Source: Paralithodes platypus (lineage: Eukaryota > Arthropoda > Malacostraca > Decapoda > Lithodidae). Taken from it: a stretch of 64,000 nucleotides of DNA. Numbering within the stretch: the stretch's first letter is position 1; every line of letters starts with the position of its first letter. Location of the stretch: the NCBI GenBank assembly GCA_032716605.1, contig JAVRFV010002317.1, forward strand, positions 1-64,000. The letters are read 5' to 3'. Positions 37,401 to 49,400 of the stretch are shown piece by piece. Below the pieces are notes generated by a model, which worked only from the letters and a program-made list of their open reading frames with translations, was not told the origin of the DNA and ran no database searches. The position numbers and the translations under genes are program-made.

Positions 37401-40400
37401 TCTCACTAAGTTCATCCTTCAAGTACAGATAGTCTTCCTCTAAATTCTCAAGCATCATTTTCAAGGTATTGCACTCGACTGTCCGTTCCTCCTGGGCTGC
37501 TTCTAGCGTCTTCATTGATGCCACCATATTCTTCCGATCTTCACACACTTCATCGTAATTATTCTGTAAGCGATTTAGATTTTCCTGTAGTTCCTGCACC
37601 TTGCTGGACATTTTGGATTCAACGTTAGACAATGAGTCTTTCAGTTCCATCTCCTTGTCATTCATGCTATCCTGGGCTTCTTTCAACTCCTTCTTCAGCC
37701 GCTCCAACTTGTGGTCCTTGGCTTCAATTGCAGACTTTAGATTATCAATCACCTTGGTCTTTTCTGCCAGGGAGATAGTCAACTGTTCAACTTCATCCTC
37801 CTTTTTGCCAAAATTTTCAAGATGGCAGGTAATTTCCTCCTTATATTCAGCTGTTTCTCTCTTTATCTCCTCATCCTTTTTGGTGAGCAAGGTCTTCAAG
37901 TTATCCATGGAGTCCTTCAACTGTTGACACTCCTTCTGTTGTCTAGCATGCTCGTCCTTCAGTGCCTCAAACTGATCAAGTTTCTGATTAATGATGCTCT
38001 CTTCAAAGTTCTGACCATCCAGAGTTGTCTGGGACTTGGTAGAGGAGTCTTCAAGTTCACTGACTCTTTCTTTCAGTGTCTGGTTTTCACTTTCAACAGC
38101 AGATACTAGAGTCTTTTGCTCTTCTAATAACTTGGACAACTCGGATAATTCTTGCACCTGATTTTGGATCTTGTCTTCATATTGTTCAGCCGTCTTGTTA
38201 ATTTCCTGTATCTTGTTATCATACTGTAACTGCAACTGTGAAATGTCACCTTCCAGCTTTGAGTTGTTTTCTTGCAGAGAAGTATACTCATCACACTTTG
38301 AAGATAATCTGAATTCTAGATCCTTTACTACTGTTCCAAGGTTGGAAAGTTCTTTAGCTAGGTGTTGAATTTCCAAGTCCTTACTGACCAGTGACTTTCT
38401 CAGGTCTTCACCATCGCTGACAATTTCCTCAAGTTCCTTCACCCTCTCTTCAAATCTTTCCTCTTTCTCTGTGAAGTTTGTTATGATCCCCTCAAGGTCA
38501 CTGTCTTTTTCATCAACCTCATTAGCCAGTTGTTCCTTAAAGTCAAGCTGTAGTTTCTCTTTTTCCTGTACAACGAGTTCCAGTTTCTCTAGAGTAGCAT
38601 CAAGTTCTTTTTGTTTATCCTGCAGCTGCTCAAGGGTTGCCTTCTCTTCTTCTGCATTCATGGTTCTGGATCTCAGGTCAGCTTCCAATTCCTCAGTTCT
38701 CTCATTGGCAGTTTGCAGGTCCTTAGACTTCATATTCAACAGATCCTTCAGTGTTTTCAGATTTACAACAATGTCTGAATCATGTGCAGCCTCCTTCATC
38801 TCATTGTCGGTAGATTCTGTGTCAACATTCAACTCGGCCTTTATATTTTCCAGGGTCTCTCTTGCTGTGTGAAGCTCTTCCGCAACAACACCAAACTTCT
38901 CCACTTTTGAATTCAAATCATCTGCTAACTTTCTTCCTTCCTCAACTTCCTGGATTTTGACTTCAAGTTTTTCCTTTAGGTCTTCAATAGTCTTCCTTAG
39001 TACCTCCTCTTCAGCCTCACGTTCCGAAACCTTGACTGGTTTTTCATCACTGTCAGCATTATTTTCAGCTTGAGAAGTAGAGTGCTTGCTACAATATGTT
39101 TCTGCCTTTTCTTCTTCCTTGGACAATAACTTCTCAAATTCATCTTGGATCAGTTCCAATTCCTTCCCTAAATCTGATTTTTCCTCTGTCAGGGAATTCA
39201 CCTTCCACTGCAGACTATGCACCTCCTCTTCCATCATGCTCTTGCAACTTTGCTCCTCTTCAAGTTTCCTAATCTGATCTTCTAGAGTAACTTTCTCTTC
39301 TCTCACAGCCTTCAACTCCTCTTTCAGCAGATTTAATTCTGTTTGAATCTCCTTCATTGCATTCTGAGATATATCTATATTAATCTCTTCTAACTCTTGG
39401 AGGTTGGATTGCAACTGAATTGTTCCTCTATCAGATTTCATTGAATTTTGAGATATCTCTATATTACTCTCATCCAACTCTTTGAGCTCAGGTTTCAATT
39501 TACTTGTAGCTTCTTCATTAGATCTGGTCTCTTCTGTCTCATCTTCTGACGGGCTGGAGCTGGGTTGAGGTTTTGATGGACTGTCTTCAGGTTCTTGTTT
39601 GCTTTCTTCAGCACTGAGCATAGTTGCTTTTTTCAAACTAGCCTGCAATTCCACAACTTGGGTATGCAGCAGGCCATTTTCCTCAGTTAGCTCTTGTAAC
39701 TGTTCTTTCATATTCATAAGATCACTAGTAAAAGTAAGTGGAGACTCCTCAGCATCTGAATTCACCAGCATCCCATGACAAGGTGTAAAGCTCATGGAAG
39801 CCTCTTGCAGTTCATCAGCGAGTGACATAGGCGCAAGTGACATAGGCGTTACTGACTGCCTGTGATTCACATTATCCTTGTCCTGCTTCTCCAAATTGTG
39901 TTCATCTTTTGGTGTGTCTGTTTTACTCATCGTCTCGGACATTTCTTGGAGCTCTTCTACTCGGTTCAGAAGAGCCTTGTTTTCAACAGTCAGAAGCTCA
40001 ACATTCAATTTTAGCTGCTCGACTTCTTGCAGCGAGGAAACTGACTCAAGATTCAACAATGATGTTTCAAATGTCTCATCGAAGTTGGTGGCATTTGAAC
40101 CAGCCTGCCGAAGCTCATCTGCCAGAGATAGAGGTTCGGCCGAAGGTAGCAGAGGTACAAACATACTGGAATCCCGTAGTTCATCTGCCAGTGACAGAGG
40201 TTCGGCCGGGATTCGTGGAGGTACGAACATACTGTCCTCTTCAATAAACGTCTCCATATTCAGTTGTGGCTCTGTGGTTTCCTGCTCCTCTACATCAGCT
40301 TGGGGTGAGGGTGGTGTAGTAGGCAGACTTGGTTGACAGCTCCAGGAGTGATGTATGTAGTCTCCCATAAATTGTTCTTGCACCTTCCACATATTTACGT

Positions 40401-43400
40401 CTTCTTCAAACTCGGACATCACCTGAAAGTTACAAAAGATCTATTATCTTAATTGTCTTCCTAAATAACTAAAGATTATACGTATGCTTCCCTAGTAGCA
40501 AATAGTGTTAACTTTAGTAACTTAGTACCGTATATCATATTATAAAATTAAAATGCTCAGCAAAAACATACAGAAGGATGAATTCTCCAACAAGAGTATC
40601 GTACAAAATATGTCTGTAAAATACCGTCAACCGGGGCGAATTCGGACGATTTTTGCGTATTTCCGTAGCATGTAGTCTTGTTTTTATCTCAATTATAATG
40701 TAAAACTTGCAAAATAAACAAACCAAAACTGGGACGATACAAGATAAATGCAAAAGAACTAATCAAAATCGCTATGTGGAAACAAAGCTTAACCCTCCAG
40801 CCCCGGCTATTGTATTCAATAATTTCCCCGAAACCCGGGGGTTTGATGGTGCACTACAAACACTCAATTTAGCCCCAGCTAAATCCACTGCAACCCTCCT
40901 CACAAGCTGGACAGGAGAGCACGATTACTTCCCGGGACTCAACATAAACAACACACCCCTAACACACATACACACACCCAAAATCCTAGGAGTAACATAC
41001 GACACCCAAATGACATTCAAACAGCACACCACAAACACGAAAAGAAACTGACACCCAGACTTAACGCCCTCAGATCACTTGCCCACACGAAATTTGGACA
41101 CAACAAAGAAACCACCACCACAGTCTACAAACAATACAGAAGATCAGTTATGGAATACGCAAGCCCGGCCTGGGCTTCCAACCTAGCTGAAACACATCAT
41201 AAGACCTTACAGACCATTCAAAATAAAGCCCTGAAAATCATCACAGGATGCACAGCTACGACACCCACAGATCACCTACATCAAGAAACCAAAGTCCTCA
41301 AAGTCAAAGATCATCTAGACAATGAGAGGCACATTCCTGGCAGCAGCCTCCACGAATCAACACCACCCACTACACTACATGGCTACACACCCACAGACAC
41401 CAAGAAATATCAAAACAACACCCAGCACACGCTATCACACACAAATACTGTCTTCTCTCCCGCCCTGCCCACCCCAAACCAACTTCCGGAAGCACATCCA
41501 TACTCATATCACTCGCCGTTCCATTCACTCACTCATAGACAACACGCAGCTGCAAGCACGACCTCCCGAAATCCATCCTTCTGAATCCTCCCTTCCTCGC
41601 GAGGACAGAGTCCACCTGGCCAGGCTGAGATGCGGACACCATCCGGCTCTTCTGAGCTATCAGAAGAGACTGGATGACTCCGTCGTCGACACCTGCCCGG
41701 GTTGTAACACAGCACCCCATACCATTAAACACATCATAGAAGACTGCATTTCACACAACCACTTACACCAACAACACAATTTACACTCTTTGAGAGCTCT
41801 GTGGGAAAGCCCGACCGTGGCCATGGCCTTCCTTAGGGATTCGGGGCTGCTCGGCCAGGCAGCTTAGGGAACAACAACAACAACCCTCTCAAAACACTGT
41901 CTCTTCTCCTCAACTGCCTTTCTCACCGTATCATTCCACCACTCGCTTCCCTTCCTGATACCTCTGCCTCCTACTTTCCTTTTGCCACATACTACCTCTG
42001 CACTTGCTTTCACTCCTTCCTTAAACTGTTGCCATTCAACCTCTACTTCTCTCACTTCCACCCACTTTTCATTTAGTCTTTCCTTGTACTCCCTCTCTTT
42101 TTCACTCTTCTCTAACTCACTAACTTTTATTACCTCTCTTACTTCACGCTTGTCTCTTATTCTCCTGTAACTCTTAACTCTTAGCTTTCCCTCCACCAGG
42201 TAATGATCTGACATACCCTCCGCCTCACCTCTCATCACATTCACATCCAGCAGTCTACACAATCTTTCCCTTGTCACCAGCACATAATCCATCAATGCCC
42301 TCTCTACAATCTCTCCCCTCACAAGTCTATGCCAGGTGTACTTGTGTATACGCCTTCTTTTGAAGAACGTATTACCTACACTCAATCTACACTCTTCACA
42401 TACATTTTTCAGTCTTTCTCCACTCTCGTTTACACCATCCACACCAAAACTACCGATGACTCCCTCAACAGGCTCATTTCCTACCCTAGCATTTAGGTCC
42501 CCTAAAACTATAACATTTTCATTTTCATCAAACCCTTGTAGACAATCTCTCAAATCCTCCCAGAAACCCTCTACCTTGTCTAACTCTCTTTCACTTCCTG
42601 GTCCATACGCACTTACAAAAACCCACCTTTCACCCTTAAACCGCATTCTCACCCACATTCGCCTTGATGACACCTCTTTCCACTCTTTTATAAACTCTCT
42701 CAACTCCTCCTTCACAATAATAGCCACTCCTTCTTTCCCCCTGACTCCCTCGTCTACTCCAGACTTTCTACCTATCACGTGACCCCTAACAATTACTACC
42801 CTACTAATAACCTACATTTTTTGTACAAATAAACTAAGGAAATCGCAAAAGCAAGCATTGTATGTGTAGCTGGTACATTGGGGTATACAATCATAGCATT
42901 AAAGAAATTAAAATGCATTGCATATATTTATTATAAATATAATAAAATATGGATTTAACCCTTGGGATCCGGGAGGCCTCATATGAGGCAAAATGGTCAA
43001 AAAAAAATCGCCGCTATAATCATCAGAACTCGGCAAGCACGCATTGTAGCGACGTCATCTCTACGGCATTCTACAGACAACAAAAAGTTCTACAATTTGC
43101 AAAAACATTAACTGCTCTAGGTAGTCTCAATCAGTAGCTACTGAATTATGAAGTTGATTTTACCAAAATTCATATGAGGCCCCCCGGATCCCATGGGTTA
43201 AAATACATTCATAGGACTAACCAGTGATCCCAGTATAGATTCGGACCTTTAAGGGGTCAATTCGGACATCATTGAACATTTTAAAAGGGTCTTTATCACA
43301 CTCCCTGAAAACGTAACTTTAGACCATAAATACCATATCGTAAGATACGACACTTTTGGGGCAATTTCGGACATATCTGGATTTATTGACCATACTCTGC

Positions 43401-46400
43401 GTAGCAGTATGACCATCTATCTATCTATTGCCTGACGCCGCGATCCCCGAAGGGGTGGCCACGAACGAACCGCCCCCATGCACCTCTGTCCCCAGTCAGT
43501 CGACACCCCTCCCCCCCAACCAGCACCGCCTTCGTTCATGTACTTCCTCACTCCATCCTTCCACCTCTCATTCGGTCTACCTCTCCCTCTCTGTCCCTCC
43601 ACCTCGCTCTCGTACACCCTCTTAGTCATTCTCTCGCTTTCCATACGTTCCATATGGCCGAACCATCTCAAGTTGTTCCTTTTCACACTTTCCAGCACAT
43701 CTACCTCCACACCACACCTCCTTCTTACTTCCTCATTAGTCTGTCTATCCCTTCATGTAACTCCGCACACACACCTTAAGTAATTAATTTCCACTGCTCT
43801 CACTCTTGGTCTGAGTCTCTCAACCAACGTCCATTCTTCGCTTCCGTAAGTCAGTGTCGGGATTACCACACTGTCATGCAAGGACTTCTTCACTTCCATA
43901 CTGACCAACCTATTTCTTGTTACTGCTTTTAGCATTCCTACAACCCTCTTCCCCTGTTGTACCCTCTCCCGCACTTCTTCATCCATAGTCCCATCTTTAC
44001 TCAACACACTACCCAGATACTTAAAAGAGTTGACGATCTCCATAGCCTGACCGTTCAGCTTCACCTCACACTCTGTGACTTCACCCCTTTCGAAGACCAT
44101 AACCTTGCTCTTCCCCGCATTTACCTTCAAATTCCGTTTTTCGCACACTGTTCCAAACTCATTTACCAGACCCTGCAACTCCCATTCATTATCACTCATC
44201 AGAACTGTATCATCCGCAAACAGCAGTATAGGTAGCTTCCACTCATTCCCTCCCTTTTCAGCGATACACCAACATCCACTGCTCTTGATAGTATTTCTTT
44301 CATGACTCCATCCATATATACAGTAAACAACCACAGGGACATCACACACCCGTTTCAAACCAACATTCAGGTCAAAGAACTCGCTCTGCTCACTCTCCAC
44401 ACGTACTGCCGCCTTTGCACCCTCATACATGCTCTTCACTGCTTTCAGCAACTTGCCCTCTACTCCGTATATTCTAAGTACTTTCCACAAACCTTCTCTA
44501 TCCACTCTGTCATAATTGTTCATTGTTCATAAGTAAATTGTTCCATAAATTTAATCTTTTTAGGGTCAATTATTGTGACTGTATTCTAAAATTTGACATC
44601 AATAATTTTAATCAAGCATTTTTAACTTGAAGTTTCTTGTATAACCTCTGCTTACTTTTAGTCTGTATTTATTGTTTATCTTTTTCTTTTTCTTTTTCTA
44701 TTATTATTATTATTATTATTAATATTGATGATTTTTTAAATTTATTGTTCTTGTTAAAAGAGTAATCTTTGTTTAAATCTGTTGTTACTTCATATTTTGC
44801 AATTATTTCTCTTTATATTATATGTATTCATTGTCGATAGTATCAATTGCTTACTTTTGCGATTTCCTTAGTTTATTTGTGCTATAAATGTAGGTTATTT
44901 GTAGGGTAGTTATTGATAGGGGTCACTTGAGGCATGCTATGCTTACAGGTACCTACCCGATAGCACTATCGTTAGTGAGTGCTGTACTGTATTTTATATA
45001 TTATTTTGTAATAGTATAGATATCTTATCAATATTTGTATTTTTTACTATTGTTAATGTCTTGTCATGTTGCAAATTTGATTTTAAATAATATTTTGACA
45101 TTTAACATGTAGTTTCTTTATTCATGCAGAGTTTAGTAAAATTTGCCAGAACGTCCCGGACTTCCCAAACTTGACTACTTCCTTTAACGTGATGATAGTG
45201 CGTTGTTATATGTGCGATTGGTTTGCTTGGGAAACAGATTAACTTGCTCATGTAGTGATGTACACCCTATGTGGTGGATTGTGTTCTTTTATTTAATAAT
45301 TTTCATTTTAGTAAGCGTTGTTTCCACATAGCGATTTTGATAATTTAATTTGACTTTATATTGTCCTTGTCCCAATTTTGGTTTGTTTAGTTTGCAAGTT
45401 TTACATTTTAATAGGCCTTCTCGAAGTCCATAAAGGCAACATACACCTTTTGTTTCTTCTCCAGATATTTTTCCACAACACAATTCAGGGTAAAAATCTG
45501 ATCTATACATCCTCTTCCCTTCCTAAAACCTCCCTGCTCGTCGCCTATCCATTTCTCCGTTCTCACTCTCACTCTCTCAATCACTACCCTACTGTATACC
45601 TTCCCTACTACGCTTAGAAGACATATTCCTCGGTGGTTACCACACACGCCTCCTTCCCTTTTGCCCTTATATAGGGGGACTATTATGCCAGTCTTCCAGT
45701 CATCGGGTGCACTCCCCTTCTCCCATGCTAGTTTGCACATTTTCCATACCCATTCTATCACTATCTCACCACCATACCTCAACATTTCCCCAGACACTCC
45801 ATCCGTTCCTGGTGCTTTCCCCAACTTCACTCTTTTCATGGCTTCACCTCACACTCTGTGACTTCACCCCTTTCGAAGACCATAACCTTGCTCTTCCCCG
45901 CATTTACCTTCAAATTCCGTTTTTCGCACACTGTTCCAAACTCATTTACCAGACCCTGCAACTCCCATTCATTATCACTCATCAGAACTGTATCATCCGC
46001 AAACAGCAGTATAGGTAGCTTCCACTCAATTCCCTCCCTCCTGATCCCAACCTCCTCCTCCACTACTTCTCCTCTTCTCCCTCCCATACCATATCCAGCT
46101 ATGTTTGCTGGCTCTTCATTCCTTACATTTAGCAACTCATTGAAGCACTCCCTCCATCTTTCGACTCTCTCTTGCTTCTCGGCTAGCATTCTCCCATTCT
46201 TATCTTTCACACCCTTACTACCTTCCCTAACTTTCTTGACTTCTTTCCAGAACAGTTTCTTACTGTCCCTCCATTTTACACTCAGATTCCTTCCAAATTC
46301 CTCATCTACTCTTCTCTTACTTTCCTTCACCACCCTCTTACTCTCCACGTACCTCGCTCGTTTCTGTCTCTCGAAAGCTTCATTCCCTCTACTACCCAAC

Positions 46401-49400
46401 CACTCTCTATATGCTTTCTTCTTTTCTTCCACAGCTATTCTTAGCTCTTCTGTCCACCATGCTGTACCTTTCACTCCCCTCCCTCTTCTCCTCACTCCAC
46501 ACACCTCCTCACATGCTGCACAATCTCATCCTTAAACACCTTGCTCATCTCCTCCGCTTCCTCCATAACTTCCAGGTCGAACCCACCTAGTCATCTTTCC
46601 ACTGCTCTCCTGTACTCCTCCCTGACTTCCTCCTCCTGCAACCTCTCCACCCTCCTCTTGCCTCCCTCCAGCTCTCCTCACCCACTTCTTTTGTATCCTA
46701 ACCTTAGCTACCACTACATAATGATCAGACAGACCCCCTCCAATACCCCTATACACCCTAGCATCCATCACAGATTTTTTCATTCGTTCATCCACACATA
46801 CATACATAATCAATCTCCTTTACGTAGGGCACGTGGTACCCGTCTTGCAACTCAATCCCACCCCTACTCTGTGCAACTCTCCAACCCAAGAGTGAAACGT
46901 TACTCTCAAACTTTCTTCTACTCAACAGCTGAGCTCTGGAACTCTCTCCCAGAATCAGTCTTTCCCTCTTCCTATGACTTAAATTGCTTCAAACTCCGTG
47001 TGTCCAGGCATTTTGGCTCGAACGTCCCTTGATTTTGGCCCCGTCACTCTTTCAACTATGGGGGAGGCACTCGCTATAGGCAGTTATGCCTTTTGCCTCC
47101 CTCAATCACATAGAAAAAAAAAAAAAAAAAAAAAAATCAAAAATCAATGACTTTCGTTCCACCACTCCTCCCTCAATCACATAGAAAAAAAAAAAAAAAA
47201 AAAAAAATCAAAAATCAATGACTTTCGTTCCACCACTGTCTTATCCTTCATCGTCAACATCCGTTTCCACGTGTACCTGTGGATCATTCTGTGTCGGAAG
47301 AAGGTGTTGGCTATCCACAGCCTCCTCCCCACACATACGTCCACAAGTGCACTACCATTCCCATTCACCTCTGATGGTACCCCCCACCCTCCCACCACTC
47401 CCTCAACTTTCCTATCACCCACCTTACCATTCATATCCCCAATCAGAAATATTCTTTCATTCTTGTCAAACTTCTCCAGGCACGCCTCCACATTCATCCA
47501 GAACTCCTCTTTCTTTCTTTCAAGTATATTCTCTGTCGGGGCATACTTGAACTTGAACTTTTGATGTGTTCGCCGCTCTTCTAGCGGCACCAAGGAGCGC
47601 GACGCCCCTCGTTATGGGTGGTGATTTGGTGCAGTAGACTGTTTGAAGCGACAGCTCGCTCCCTTGCGAGGATGGGCTCGTCTGGCACTTTTTGCAGTTC
47701 GACATCTAGCATACACGCATACAATCACCCACGTTTGTATTCCTACTTTCATTCTCACCCACACAATCCTTGAACCCACAGACCCATACTCTCTTACACA
47801 TTCCTTCCATTTGCTACTTACAAACAAACATGCACCTTCTCTCGCTGTTCCTTCACTCATTCCAGCACACACTCCCACATCTGAACCTTTCCATTTGGTC
47901 TCTGTCATTCCACATACATCCAGCCTGGCATTCACTAACACCTTAATAATGTAAAAATAAGGATTAATGTGACATAACTCAGAAATACCAAGTGTAATGA
48001 CAACTATAAACCTAATTACACTCAATATCCGAATCTGACAGGTTATAGTTAAAGTTAGATTAAATAATATTATTTATTTAATTAATTTTTATCCTGTCCG
48101 AATTCGCCCCATTTTCACAGAAATTTAAAAAATAATAATTTAATACCCATTTTTTTTTTTTTTTCTATGTGATTGAGGGAGGCAAAAGGCATAACTGCCT
48201 ATAGCGAGTGCCTCCCCCATAGTTGAAAGAGTGACAGGGCCAAAATCAAGGGACGTTCGAGCCAAAATGCCTGGACACACGGAGTTTGAAGCAATTTAAG
48301 TCATAGGAAGAGGGAAAGACTGATTCTGGGAGAGAGTTCCAGAGCTCAGCTGTTGAGTAGAAGAAAGTTTGAGAGTAACGTTTCACTCTTGGGTTGGAGA
48401 GTTGCACAGAGTAGGGGTGGGATTGAGTTGCAAGACGGGTACCACGTGCCCTACGTAAAGGAGGTGGTATGCACTGGGATAGCTCTGAGGAACACTGATT
48501 ATATAGTAGCGATAGAATAGCGAGAGAGATGCAACATTGCGGCGGAGAGAGAGAGATTGCAGAGTTGGTGAGTGGACGGGAGTTAATGATACGAAAGGCC
48601 TTCCTTTCAACTTTGTCTAGGAGAGCGGTGTGAGAGGAACCTCCCCACACATGTGAACAATACTCAATACAAGGGCGCACTATGCCCCTGTGCAGGGGAA
48701 AAGAACCCCCTAAGGCGGTTGAGCACACCCAGCTTCTGGGAGGCTGCCTTAGCAAGACTGGTAATATGGTCCTTCCAAATGAGAGCAGAAGAAAAAAGAG
48801 ACACCAAGAATATTGAGAGAAGATGAAGGGTTGATTTTTGTATTGTTGAAGAATAAGGGATAGTCCGCTGGGAGATCCTGACGGGTAGATAGATGGAGAA
48901 ATTGGGTTTTGGAAGCATTAAAGTTAACAAGGTTTTCTCTGCCCCAATTGGAAATAGTATTTAGATCAGAATTTAAGAGTTCTATGGCTTCATTACGTTT
49001 GTCGTTGAGGGATTGCTGGCTGGGGCGTTCTGAAAAACTAATGGAGTAGTGTAAGGTTGAGTCGTCTGCGTATGAATGGATGGGAATTAAGGTACAGTTA
49101 AGGAGATCATTTATAAAAATTAGAAAGAGAATAGGATAGGACAGAGCCCTGAGGAACACCGGAGTTTATAGGGTGAGGAAGTGAACAATGGCCGTCCACA
49201 ACCGCGGCTATGGAACGGCCGGAAAGGAAATTAGAGACAAAGGCACAGATGGAGGGATAGAAACCGAAGGAGGGTAGTTTAGAAATTAAAGATTTATGCC
49301 AGACTCTATCGAAGGCTTTCGATATGTCTAGTGCAATAGAAAAAGTCTCACCGAAGTCCCGAAAGGAGGATGACCAAGAGTTAGTAAGATATGAAAGAAG

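Larger units (their letters stand above)
43411..48025 (-). mobile_element. LINE B: near full-length non-LTR retrotransposon with nested insertions
   Basis: In transcript order: APE endonuclease start (48025-47612, MTETKWKG), APE middle (47593-47177, [18 protein letters not shown]), APE end (46813-46532, [14 protein letters not shown]), linker (46504-46040), RT start (45839-45410, [40 protein letters not shown]), RT end (44523-43753, [29 protein letters not shown]), and the 3' end (WFGHMERM) with a (GATA)n tail at 43411. It is interrupted at 46815-47140 and 44524-45410, carries a displaced 188-bp RT piece, and has frameshifts. Inactive. Confidence 0.85.

Noticed and set aside
21559..40422. Treating the coiled-coil gene as a pseudogene
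   Set aside because: Three shifts all lie in homopolymers or short repeats, while splice sites and about 7.8 kb of frame are otherwise clean. Sequencing error is simpler, though decay cannot be excluded from one sequence.
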